Positions 15,725-23,714 of a stretch of DNA of 64,000 nucleotides are shown here, in pieces. The stretch is from Streptomyces sp. BHT-5-2 (lineage in GTDB: Bacteria > Actinomycetota > Actinomycetes > Streptomycetales > Streptomycetaceae): positions 682,001-746,000 of the forward strand of contig NZ_CP081497.1 of assembly GCF_019774615.1 (NCBI RefSeq), written 5' to 3'. The notes under the pieces were generated by a model. That model was given only the letters and a program-made list of their open reading frames with translations, made no database searches and was not told the DNA's origin. How positions within the stretch are numbered: position 1 is the first letter of the stretch; the number at the start of each line of letters is the position of its first letter. A program made the translations under genes and the position numbers.

Positions 15725-17857
15725 ATGGCCAGCACCACCTCAGCGGGGAGCGCGCCCTCGGCGGAGGAGGCGTTCCCGGCGGGGAACGCCTCCTCGAGGG
15801 GAGACGTGTCCGCGGCGGCGAGTCAGGCGTCGGAGGGGCGCACGGGCGGCGGTCGGCGGTTCGGCCGGATCGTTTCGGCGCGGTCGGACCCGTCGGCACG
15901 GCCGGCGTACGTCAGACCCGTGCTGTGGGCGATCCTCGCGGTGGCGGCCGTGCTGTTCGCCTGGGACATCCAGCACAGCGTGTTCCACACGTTCTACGCG
16001 GAGACCGCGCGCAGCATGGCGGAGAGCTGGCACGGCTTCCTCTTCGGCGCCTTCGACCCCGGCGCTTCGATCACCATCGACAAGCTGCCCGGCTTCCTGT
16101 GGCCGCAGGCGCTCTCCGCGCGGATCTTCGGCTTCCACCCGTGGGCGCTGACCCTGCCGCAGGTGATCGAGGGCGTGCTCAGCGTCGCCGTCCTGTACCG
16201 CGCGGTCCGCCGCTGGGCGGGGGAGAGCGCGGCGCTGCTGGCGGCGGGCGCGTTCGCCCTCACACCGGCGGTCGCCGGGCTGTTCCGTACCGCGGTCGAG
16301 GACCCGGCGTTCACCCTGTGCGTCCTGCTGGCCGCCGACGCCACGCTGCGTGCGGCCCGAGGGGCGCGACTGCGTCCGCTGCTTGCCGCCGGTGCCTGGG
16401 TGGGGCTGGGCTTCCAGGCCAAGATGCTGGAGTCCTGGGCGGTCCTCCCGGCGCTCGGCCTGCTGTATGTGCTCGCCGCCCCGACGGGCCTCCGGCGGCG
16501 GCTGGCGCATCTGTCGGCGGCGGGTGCGATGTGCCTGGCGGTCTCGGCGTCCTGGGTGCTGCTGGTGACGTTCACTCCCGCCCAGGACCGGCCGTACATC
16601 GACGGGACGACCGACAACTCGGCGGTCAGCCAGGTCGTCGGCTACAACTTCCTCAACCGCTTCTCCGACCTCCACATAGCCGCGAAGGACACCGGAAGCG
16701 TCGCCGTGTCGACCATGGCCGGGACCTCGGCGGCGCCGCCGACCGGGCACTCCCGGCCCGGCCTCGCGCAGTGGGCCAAGATGTTCGCCCCGTCGCTGGT
16801 CTCGCAGATCGGCTGGCTGTATCCGGCCGCGGCACTGGCGGCGGTGTGCGGGGTGGTGTGGCGGCGCGGCCGGCCGCGAACGGATCCGCTGCGGGCCGGC
16901 TTCGTGTTGTGGGGGGTGTGGCTGGTCACCTACTTCCTGGTGTTCAGCGGCGGGGCGATCGGCGGCCACACGTACTACATGGGGGTGGTGGCCATCCCGT
17001 TGGCGGCGCTGTTCGGCGGCGGGACGGTGCAGTTCTGGCGGGCCTGGCTGCGCGGCCGCCGGGCCCGGTCGTGGGCGTTGCCGACGGTCGTGGGGGGCAC
17101 GGTCGTCTGGTCGGCGGCGATCGCAGCGCTGTTCCCGGACTACCTGCCGTGGCTGGCGCCGGCCGCGGTCGCCCTGGGCGCCGGCGCGCTGGTGCTACTG
17201 GCCGGTGCCCGTCGGGGGTTCCGCGCCCGCCGGGAAGGCGCCGCCCGCTCGATCCGCACGGACGCCTCGCCCGCCCGGCGCCGGACGGCCGTACTGGGCC
17301 TTGCCACCGCCCTCGTGGCGATGCTCCTGCCGTCCGCCGCCTGGGCCTCGTCGGTCCTCGACCCGACGTACGGGCACTCCGGCATGGGCTCGACCGGCCC
17401 GGTGGCCATCCGGCGCCACAGCGCACCCCACGGAGACGCGTCCCACCCGGCCGCGTCGCTCCCGGAGCCCGCCCGACGGACCACCGCCCCCCACCCGGCC
17501 GACGACACCTCGCTGACCCCCGCGCAGCGCCGGCTCCTCGCCTACACCCGGGCCCACCGGGACGGCGCCGCCTACCTCTTCGCCACCACCAGCTGGCGCA
17601 CCGCCTCCCCCTACATCCTGTACACCGGTGCCGCGGTGCTCCCGATGGGCGGCTTCACCGGTACCGCACCCACGCCGACCATGTCCGGATTCCGCCACCT
17701 CGTCGCCACCGGGCAGCTGCGGTACGTCGTACTCGGCGGCCCTGGGACCGGTCCCGGCCGCGCCGTCGCCTCCTGGGCGCGCGCCCACTGCGACCGGGTG
17801 CCGGGCCAGGCACACCGGCTCTACCGCTGCACGCCGAAGTCCGCCGCCGGCCACTGA
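15725..17857 (+). CDS. ArnT-like GT39 glycosyltransferase
   Basis: 710 residues. The ATG at 15725 follows AGGGAGGA. An Ala/Ser-rich cytoplasmic tail leads to the first membrane segment near residue 65. The first periplasmic loop has AETARSMAESWHGF and ITIDKLPGFLWPQAL, the acceptor loop typical of PMT/ArnT-type enzymes. About 11 membrane segments follow, including GGAIGGHTYYMGVVAIPLAA near residue 415. The C-terminal outer domain (about 540-710) shows LTPAQRRLLAYTRAHRDGA, then PYILYTGAAVLPMGGFTG. Such proteins move a sugar from a polyprenyl phosphate to a lipid or cell-wall target outside the membrane. The substrate is unknown. It ends at a strong hairpin. Confidence 0.87.
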   Translation: MASTTSAGSAPSAEEAFPAGNASSRGDVSAAASQASEGRTGGGRRFGRIVSARSDPSARPAYVRPVLWAILAVAAVLFAWDIQHSVFHTFYAETARSMAESWHGFLFGAFDPGASITIDKLPGFLWPQALSARIFGFHPWALTLPQVIEGVLSVAVLYRAVRRWAGESAALLAAGAFALTPAVAGLFRTAVEDPAFTLCVLLAADATLRAARGARLRPLLAAGAWVGLGFQAKMLESWAVLPALGLLYVLAAPTGLRRRLAHLSAAGAMCLAVSASWVLLVTFTPAQDRPYIDGTTDNSAVSQVVGYNFLNRFSDLHIAAKDTGSVAVSTMAGTSAAPPTGHSRPGLAQWAKMFAPSLVSQIGWLYPAAALAAVCGVVWRRGRPRTDPLRAGFVLWGVWLVTYFLVFSGGAIGGHTYYMGVVAIPLAALFGGGTVQFWRAWLRGRRARSWALPTVVGGTVVWSAAIAALFPDYLPWLAPAAVALGAGALVLLAGARRGFRARREGAARSIRTDASPARRRTAVLGLATALVAMLLPSAAWASSVLDPTYGHSGMGSTGPVAIRRHSAPHGDASHPAASLPEPARRTTAPHPADDTSLTPAQRRLLAYTRAHRDGAAYLFATTSWRTASPYILYTGAAVLPMGGFTGTAPTPTMSGFRHLVATGQLRYVVLGGPGTGPGRAVASWARAHCDRVPGQAHRLYRCTPKSAAGH

Positions 17858-17878
17858 CCGGGGACGGGCACCGGCGGA

Positions 17879-17906
17879 GCCGGCCGCGGCTCACCCCGCG
17901 GCCGGC
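17879..17906 (+). terminator. Strong hairpin terminator after the GT39 gene
   Basis: Perfect 11-bp stem GCCGGCCGCGG / CCGCGGCCGGC with a 6-nt loop, 21 bases after the stop. Its left edge overlaps the end of the hydrolase remnant on the other strand. Confidence 0.75.
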
Positions 17907-18079
17907 GTACCGCCCACCAGCGAGGCCACATAAGCCGGTTGCCCGTCCACCAGCAGATGGCCGACGCCCGAGGCGACCTCCAGGTCCGTGCCGAGCGCGG
18001 TACGCACCGCGGGCCGGAGCCGTCGCGGCGGCAGGAAGACATCGTGCGCGCCGGCGGCCCCGCGACGCCCACCGCCGGG
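17891..18079 (-). pseudogene. C-terminal remnant of an alpha/beta hydrolase
   Basis: On the minus strand this frame is open between a TGA at 18080-18082 and the stop at 17891-17893, with no usable start codon. It reads AHDVFLPPRRLRPAVRTALG, then EVASGVGHLLVDGQPAYVASLV. This matches the end of an alpha/beta-hydrolase esterase, where the His of the G-x-GHL motif belongs to the catalytic triad. Only about 60 codons remain, with no nucleophile elbow, so the gene is decayed. The rest of the 390-base gap (17858-18247) holds a terminator and the upstream region of the kinase gene. Confidence 0.5.
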
Positions 18080-18247
18080 TCAGGGTTGCGTCAACGTCGG
18101 CGCATGGTCGCACGGTTTGCGGTGGTGTGCGGTGACGATGCTCGCAGGACTCGGCGGAGAAGTTCACTCGCCGGCCGGTGACAGAGCGCGGGAGTAGTTC
18201 CGTGCGGTGCCGGCCGGCGTGGTCGTGTTGCAGAAGGGAAGTATGCG

Positions 18248-20875
18248 ATGGGGCGGGGGAGCGAGGGGCCCGCGGCGGTGGGCAGGCCACCGCGTGCCGG
18301 CAGACTCAAGGTGTTTCTCGGGGCCGCACCCGGCGTCGGCAAGACCTACCGGATGCTCGACGAGGGCCGGCGCCGCACCGCGCGGGGCACGGACGTGGTG
18401 GTGGCATTCGCCGAATGCCACGGCCGCCCGGCCACCGAGGCGATGCTCGCCGGGCTGACCGTGCTGCCGCGTGCCGTCCGCGCCCACCGCGGCACGGAGT
18501 TCGCCGAACTCGACCTGGACCTGGTGCTGGAGCGCCGCCCCGAGGTGGTGCTCATCGACGAACTCGCCCACACCAACGCCCCGGGCTGCCGGCACACCAA
18601 GCGCTGGCAGGACATCGAGGAACTGCTCGGCGCCGGCATCGACGTGGTCGCCACGCTCAACATCCAGCACCTGGAATCCCTCACCGACGTCGTCGAGAAG
18701 ATCACCGGGGTGCCGCAGTACGAGACCGTGCCCGACGAAGTGGTCCGCCGCGCCGACCAGATCGAGCTGGTCGACCTGCCGGCCGAGGGCCTGCGGCGCC
18801 GCATGGCGCACGGCAACATCTACCCGCCGGAGAAGGTCGACGCCGCGCTGTCGCACTACTTCCGGCTCGGAAACCTCAGCGCGCTGCGGGAGTTGGCGCT
18901 GCTGTGGGTCGCCGGCCGGGTGGACGAGGCGCTGCGCAAGTACCGGCACGAGCACGACATCGGCCCGGTGTGGGAGACCCGCGAGCGGGTGGTGGTGGCC
19001 CTCTCCGGCGGACCCGAGGGCACCACGCTGATCCGCCGCGCCGCCCGGATCGTGAACCGGTCCTCCGCCGGCGACCTCCTGGCCGTGCACATCACCCGCA
19101 GCGACGGCCTGGCCGGCTCCTCGCCCGCCGTGCTGGCCGACCAGCGGCGACTCACCGAGAGCCTCGGCGGCACCCACCACGCGGTGGTCGGCGACGACGT
19201 CCCCGCCGCCCTGCTGGACTTCGCCCGCGCCCAGAACGCCACCCAGCTCGTCGTCGGCGCCAGCCGCCGCGGCCGGCTGGGGCGGCTGCTGGCCCCGCGC
19301 GGTGTGGGGGAGACCGTCGTCGAACTCTCCGGAGACATCGACGTGCACACCGTCGGTCACGAATACGCCGGCCAGGGCCGCATCTGGGTCGCCCCCGGCA
19401 GCGGCCTGCCGCGCACCCGCCGGGTCGCCGGACCGATCGCCGGCCTGGTGCTGCCCGTGCTGCTCACCCTCGTACTGCGTGGCGTCTCCGCCCCGCTGTC
19501 GCTCAACCTCACCAGCGAGGCGCTGCTCCTCCTGCTGACCGTACTGGGCGTGGCCTGCATCGGCGGTGTGGTCTCCGCGCTGCTCGCCTCGATCACCACC
19601 TCGCTGCTGCTCAACTACTGCTTCATCCCGCCCATCGGCCAGTTCACCTTCGCCGAGGCCAACATCGTCGTCGCCCAGGCCGCGTTCACCACCGTCGCGG
19701 TCACCGTCGCCGCCATCGTCGACCGCTCGCTGCGCCTGGGCCGGCGCGCCGCCCGGGCGACCGCGGAGGCCGAGACACTGTCCTCGCTGGCCGCCGGCAT
19801 CCTGCGCGGGGACCGGGCCGTGCCGGACCTGCTGGAACGCACCCGCGAGACCTTCGGCATGGAGCACATCGAGCTACGGGCGCGCGGGGACGCGCCGGAG
19901 CCGTGGCAGTCGACGGAGGAGCGGGCGGCCGCGGGGACCGCCCGAGCCGCCCAGGCCGTGGGCACCGGCGGCGAACCGGGCGCCGACCACCGGACCGAGG
20001 TCGCGATAGGGGACGACAGCGTGCTGGTGCTGACCGGGCGCCGCCTGCCGGCCTCCGAGCACCGCGTGCTCACCGCCTTCGCCGCGCATCTGACCGCGGC
20101 CGTCGAACGCGCCCGGCTCGCCGAGGCCGCCGCCGAGATCGAACCGGTCAAGGCCGCCAACCGGATGCGGACCGCACTGCTGGCCGCGGTGGGCCACGAC
20201 CTGCGCACCCCACTGGCCGGCAGCTGGGCCGCCATCAGCTCGCTGCGCAGCCGCGAGGTGGACTTCTCGCCCGAGGACCGCGAGGAACTCCTCGCCACCG
20301 CGGAGGAATCGCTGGCCAAGCTCAGCCGCCTGGTCGACAACCTCCTGGACATGAGCAGGCTCCAGGCGGGCGCGCTGACCCTGCACCTGGAGCCCGTCGC
20401 CCTCACCGACGTGCTCCCCGCCGCCCTGGACACCCTCCCCGGCTCGCCCCCGCAGGCACCCGGACGCGTTCTCGCCCAGGGTCTGGACATCGCCCCCGAC
20501 GTGCTCGCCGATCCGCCACTGCTGGAACGCGTCATCGCCAACCTGGTCTCCAACGCGGTACGCCACTCGCCCGCCGGCCACCCGGTCACGATCGGTGCCA
20601 GCGCCCTCGCCGACCGCGTCGAGGTGCGGATCACCGACCGCGGGCCGGGCCTCCAACTCCCCGACCGGGAGCGGGCGTTCGAGCCCTTCCAGCGACTCGG
20701 CGACACCGACAACACCACCGGCCTCGGCCTGGGACTGGCACTGTCCCGCGGCCTGACGGAGGCGATGGGCGGCACGCTCACCCCGGAGGAGACCCCCGGC
20801 GGCGGCCTCACCATGGTCGTCGCCCTGCCGGCCGCCCCACCGACCCGGCTGCGGGGACGAGCCTCCGCCCGTTGA
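18248..20875 (+). CDS. Orphan KdpD-type sensor histidine kinase
   Basis: 875 residues. The N-terminal KdpD domain has a Walker A loop (GAAPGVGKT, 25-33) and VLIDELAHTNAPG. A Usp-like domain follows at about 250-370 (TQLVVGASRRGRLGRLL). Four membrane segments at about 395-490 are the DUF4118 region (LLLNYCFIPPIGQFTFAEAN). A GAF-like segment and the kinase core complete it: His649 in GHDLRTPLAG, ANLVSNAVRHSP for the N-box and GLGLGLALSRGL. KdpD senses potassium and phosphorylates KdpE. No kdpE or kdpFABC lies within reach, so the partner must be elsewhere. The ATG at 18248 is used. Confidence 0.9.
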   Translation: MGRGSEGPAAVGRPPRAGRLKVFLGAAPGVGKTYRMLDEGRRRTARGTDVVVAFAECHGRPATEAMLAGLTVLPRAVRAHRGTEFAELDLDLVLERRPEVVLIDELAHTNAPGCRHTKRWQDIEELLGAGIDVVATLNIQHLESLTDVVEKITGVPQYETVPDEVVRRADQIELVDLPAEGLRRRMAHGNIYPPEKVDAALSHYFRLGNLSALRELALLWVAGRVDEALRKYRHEHDIGPVWETRERVVVALSGGPEGTTLIRRAARIVNRSSAGDLLAVHITRSDGLAGSSPAVLADQRRLTESLGGTHHAVVGDDVPAALLDFARAQNATQLVVGASRRGRLGRLLAPRGVGETVVELSGDIDVHTVGHEYAGQGRIWVAPGSGLPRTRRVAGPIAGLVLPVLLTLVLRGVSAPLSLNLTSEALLLLLTVLGVACIGGVVSALLASITTSLLLNYCFIPPIGQFTFAEANIVVAQAAFTTVAVTVAAIVDRSLRLGRRAARATAEAETLSSLAAGILRGDRAVPDLLERTRETFGMEHIELRARGDAPEPWQSTEERAAAGTARAAQAVGTGGEPGADHRTEVAIGDDSVLVLTGRRLPASEHRVLTAFAAHLTAAVERARLAEAAAEIEPVKAANRMRTALLAAVGHDLRTPLAGSWAAISSLRSREVDFSPEDREELLATAEESLAKLSRLVDNLLDMSRLQAGALTLHLEPVALTDVLPAALDTLPGSPPQAPGRVLAQGLDIAPDVLADPPLLERVIANLVSNAVRHSPAGHPVTIGASALADRVEVRITDRGPGLQLPDRERAFEPFQRLGDTDNTTGLGLGLALSRGLTEAMGGTLTPEETPGGGLTMVVALPAAPPTRLRGRASAR

Positions 20876-20902
20876 CGCGGCCACCGGCCGTGCAGCCACC
20901 GG

Positions 20903-21949
20903 CTACGCGGCCACCGCCTCGACGATCGAGGCGAAGGTGGGCGTGGACAGGATCCGGGTGCGGCGCAGACCGGCGCGGGAGAACAGCCCGTCCAGTTCCC
21001 TCGGGCCGCGTTCCCGGCCGGTCACCAGCGTCATCATCGCCACGTCCAGCGCCTTGCCCGGGTGGGGACCGTTGCCCGGCTCGGGCACGGAGTCCACGAC
21101 CAGCACCCTGCCGCCCGGCGCCAGGCCGCGCCGGCAGGCACTCAGGATGCGGACGGCGGCCTCGTCGTCCCAGTCGTGCAGGACGTGCTTGAGCACATAG
21201 ACGTCGCCGCCGTCCGGTACGGCGGCGAAGAAGTCGCCCGGCTCGGCGCGCCACCGGCCGGACAGCCCGGGCGCGTCCAGGACGTGGTCCTCCAGGGCGG
21301 GTGCCTGGTCGACCAGCACCCCCGACAGCCCCGGATGACGCAGCAGGACCTGGCGCAGCAACCCGCCCCGCCCACCGCCGACATCGACCACCGTGCCCTG
21401 GTCCGGGAACGGATAGGCCCCGGCCACCAGGTCGTCCATCGGCTCGGAGAACGCCGCCATGCCCGCGTCGAAGAGCTGCCGGGCTCTGCTGTCGCCCTGG
21501 AGGTACTCGAAGAACGGTGCGCCGAAGACCTGGGGGAAGCCCGGTGCGCCGGTGCGTATCGTGTCGTCCAACGCCCCCGACGAGCGGACGAAGATGTCGT
21601 CGGTGAGCATCAGCACCGCGTCCCGTAGCGAACCGGGCACCTTGGTGCGCAGGAACTGCGCGGCCGGCGTCAGATGGAAGGCGCCGTGATCGTCCTCGCT
21701 GAAAACGTCGCGGGAGGCGAGATAGCGCAGGCAGCGCCGCAGGAAGACGCGGTCGGTGCCGGTGAGCCGGGCGAGTTCGGTGGCGGTGCGGGGGCCGCCG
21801 GCCAGATGGTCGGCGATGTGGTGCAGGGCGGCGGTCCGTAACGCCGCGGAATACAGATGGCCCAGCGCCTGCTCGATCAGATGCGCCGCCCCCGCGTTCG
21901 CCGCGGCGTCGGTCAGGTCCAGGTGGTCGGTCGGGTCGGGGGTGTTCAC
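20903..21949 (-). CDS. SAM-dependent O-methyltransferase (class I, TcmN/hydroxyneurosporene type)
   Basis: 348 residues. The N-terminal dimerisation and winged-helix domain (residues 20-110; ALRTAALHHIADHL, then TDRVFLRRCLRYLAS) is that of plant-COMT-like bacterial O-methyltransferases. Motif I is VVDVGGGRGGLLRQ near 186-199. YVLKHVLHDWDDEAAVRIL holds the catalytic His-Asp pair, and GGRVLVVDSVPEPG follows. Substrates are usually polyketide or phenolic hydroxyls. GGAGG precedes the GTG at 21949. Codon 37 is a TTA (21841-21839), so translation should depend on the bldA tRNA, which fits a secondary-metabolism role. No PKS gene is nearby. Confidence 0.87.
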   Translation of the reverse strand: MNTPDPTDHLDLTDAAANAGAAHLIEQALGHLYSAALRTAALHHIADHLAGGPRTATELARLTGTDRVFLRRCLRYLASRDVFSEDDHGAFHLTPAAQFLRTKVPGSLRDAVLMLTDDIFVRSSGALDDTIRTGAPGFPQVFGAPFFEYLQGDSRARQLFDAGMAAFSEPMDDLVAGAYPFPDQGTVVDVGGGRGGLLRQVLLRHPGLSGVLVDQAPALEDHVLDAPGLSGRWRAEPGDFFAAVPDGGDVYVLKHVLHDWDDEAAVRILSACRRGLAPGGRVLVVDSVPEPGNGPHPGKALDVAMMTLVTGRERGPRELDGLFSRAGLRRTRILSTPTFASIVEAVAA

Positions 21950-22251
21950 CGTCAGCCTCCGGGCAGATGGTCGGCGAGTCGGGCGGGTGCCCCTCACTCT
22001 TGCCGCGTCCTCCCGTTCCCGGCACCGCCCAGGTGTGGATCTTCGTCTCGGCCTTCCGGCCTAGGGCTTCCCGACGTGCCGGCCCGGGGACGTGGTGGCA
22101 GACCGGTGGTCACTCGGCGGCGTCAGGAACGGCAGAACCGCCCCCGTCAGCAACGGGGATTCGAGAATGGCGCAGTGCGGGGCACCCGGCAAGACGGCCG
22201 GTCGCACCGCGCACCGCGGAACCACCCCACGTCCCGGCAGACCCGGTCGCC
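21950..22251. other. Intergenic stretch without a recognisable gene
   Basis: About 300 bases between the O-methyltransferase start and the RraA-like stop. Both genes read on the minus strand. I see no conserved frame, long hairpin or repeat here; it presumably carries the promoter of the methyltransferase gene. Confidence 0.4.
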
Positions 22252-22905
22252 TCAGCCGGTGAAGCCTCCGTCCCGCAGGAGCGTGTCGATACGGGCGCGG
22301 TGTGCCCGCTCCCAGTCGTCGAGGGTCTCGTCGGCCTCCTCGGCCAACTTGGCCCGGGCGGCCCGGAGGACCTCCTCCTGCCGGTCACGGGGCACGACCA
22401 CGACCCCCTCCTCGTCCGCGACGACGACGTCCCCGGCGGAGACGTCCACACCGCCGCACCGCACATCGACGTTGAGCGGTGCCACGGCCTTCTTGCCGCC
22501 CGGAATCGGGATCACCCCACGGGCGAAGACGGGGAAGCCCAGCGCCCGCACCTCGGCGAGGTCGCGGATCAGCCCGTCGGCCACGAACGCGGCGACTCCC
22601 CGGCGTTGGGCCACGGCACAGACATTGCCGCCGGCGAGCGCGTGGTCCAGATCGCCGGACTCCACGACGATGACCGCGCCCGGTTCCGCGCGGTGGATGG
22701 CCGCATGCAGCATGAGGTTGTCGCCGGGTGGGCAGCGCACGGTGAACGCCGGCCCGGCGACCCGCGGCACCGCGGGCCACAGCGGCCGGATGCCGATGTC
22801 CATGACCTGCCCGCGGCCCAGCACGTCCGCGAGGGTGGTCGGCGAGATCTCCCGGAAAGCGGAGCTCGCGGGGGCGGGGGTGCCTGGGGCGGCGTTGTCG
22901 TGCAT
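22252..22905 (-). CDS. RraA-like protein (HMG/CHA aldolase, dimethylmenaquinone methyltransferase family)
   Basis: 217 residues. The family includes the 4-carboxy-4-hydroxy-2-oxoadipate aldolases and the RNase E inhibitor RraA. The core shows AFTVRCPPGDNLMLHAAI, GAVIVVESGDLDHALAGGN and FVADGLIRDLAEVRALGFPVF, with the GGN and RD residues of the metal/oxaloacetate site. GDVVVADEEGVVVVPRD follows. An excellent GGAGGAGG site lies five bases before the ATG at 22905. However, the frame is open upstream into the MerR gene, with no stop between. Both a separate protein and a MerR-RraA fusion are therefore possible. Confidence 0.85.
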   Translation of the reverse strand: MHDNAAPGTPAPASSAFREISPTTLADVLGRGQVMDIGIRPLWPAVPRVAGPAFTVRCPPGDNLMLHAAIHRAEPGAVIVVESGDLDHALAGGNVCAVAQRRGVAAFVADGLIRDLAEVRALGFPVFARGVIPIPGGKKAVAPLNVDVRCGGVDVSAGDVVVADEEGVVVVPRDRQEEVLRAARAKLAEEADETLDDWERAHRARIDTLLRDGGFTG

Positions 22906-23538
22906 GGTCCTCCTCCGTTCGGGCGGGCTGCCGCCGCGCACGGTAGCACCGGGACGCGACGGGCCCATCTGGCCGTCTTCCGGCCGGTGTTGGTGAGCGG
23001 CATGGGGACCGCCCACGGCCTCCGCCAACGCTTCCTCGACCGCCTTGTCGAGTTCCGCGCGCAGCGGTGTGCACTGGCGGACCGGATCGGCCTTGGGACA
23101 GGTCAGCAGGTGTTCGAGGAGGCGCCGGGCGGCCTGTAGGTGGGCGGTCCGGTCCCTGATCGCCGCGATGGAGGCGGTCAGCACCTCCCGGCCGGAGCGG
23201 CGGTCGTCGGCCGGACCGTCACCGATCAGCGTGGCGGTGTCGGCCAGGCTGACCAGGCCGCGGTGGTGCAGCCGTTGGACGAGGGCGAGCCGGCGGAGCT
23301 CGGCGCGGCCGTAGTAGCGCACGTTCCCTCGGCGCCCGGCTGCCGGGAGCAGCCCGAGGTCGTCGTAGTAACGCAGCGTCGACACCGGCAGACCGAAGCC
23401 GTGGGCGGCCTGACTGATCGAGTAGCGCGCGTCGTCTGCCCTGTCTGCGTCCACATGACTTCGGTCTGCGTCTCCCATGCCCTCGTCTCCCATGTCCTCA
23501 TCTCCCACGCCTTCGTCTTCCGCGTCTTCATCGCCCAC
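22906..23538 (-). CDS. MerR-family regulator read in frame into the RraA-like gene
   Basis: The frame from the GTG at 23538 encodes an acidic pentapeptide repeat (residues 1-25), then a MerR winged helix (about 38-105: RYSISQAAHGFGLPVSTLRY, then YDDLGLLPAAGRRGNVRYY). A coiled dimerisation helix and a tail ending PPERRRT follow. No stop codon separates it from the RraA-like ATG at 22905, so translation should continue as a 428-residue protein, unless ribosomes mainly restart at the strong downstream site. The start is uncertain: ATGs at codons 16 and 21 are alternatives. It is divergent from a flavin monooxygenase with a dyad between, the usual MerR arrangement. Confidence 0.75.
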
Positions 23539-23545
23539 GTCTTCA
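23471..23545 (-). repeat. Five tandem 15-bp repeats coding an acidic N-terminus
   Basis: Five adjacent 15-bp units (TCTCCCATGCCCTCG and variants on the plus strand) start at 23471, 23486, 23501, 23516 and 23531. They encode pentapeptides like MGDEG, MGDED and VGDEG at the MerR N-terminus. Unit number could change by slippage without breaking the frame. Confidence 0.8.
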
Positions 23546-23550
23546 TCTTG

Positions 23551-23570
23551 CGCTCAAGTCGGCTTGAGCG
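23551..23570. promoter_or_regulatory. MerR-type dyad CGCTCAAG-N4-CTTGAGCG
   Basis: A perfect 8-bp inverted repeat with a 4-base spacer. It resembles the CCTCAAG-N4-CTTGAGG operator class of SoxR-like MerR proteins. It lies between the MerR start and the monooxygenase, so it is the likely binding site. I cannot identify -35 and -10 boxes with confidence. Confidence 0.6.
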
Positions 23571-23650
23571 GGGAGGGTTGGCGGCAGCGATCGCCGATTG
23601 CCGGTCGCCGACCGCTGATCACCGAGAAGCGTCGCGGCGCGATACGTCGC

Positions 23651-23681
23651 GCTGCGATGACGTAGTGCTGCGATGACGTAG
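23651..23681. repeat. Two 15-bp direct repeats (GCTGCGATGACGTAG)
   Basis: GCTGCGATGACGTAG occurs at 23651-23665 and again at 23667-23681, 34 bases before the monooxygenase start. The 16-bp period and location suggest a regulator site or a recent duplication. Confidence 0.55.
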
Positions 23682-23714
23682 CGAAAGGAGCGTGCCATAA
23701 GTGGGAGTCGGGAC

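Noticed and set aside
15994..16617. Antisense frame within the GT39 gene
   Set aside because: Ser/Ala/Arg-rich shadow with no motif.
18178..21192. A 1,000-codon open frame overlapping KdpD
   Set aside because: Arg/Pro-rich with no domain; the KdpD frame has all expected motifs.
23471..23545. Tandem repeats considered as a CRISPR array
   Set aside because: Units are 15 bp and directly adjacent with no spacers, and they code for protein.
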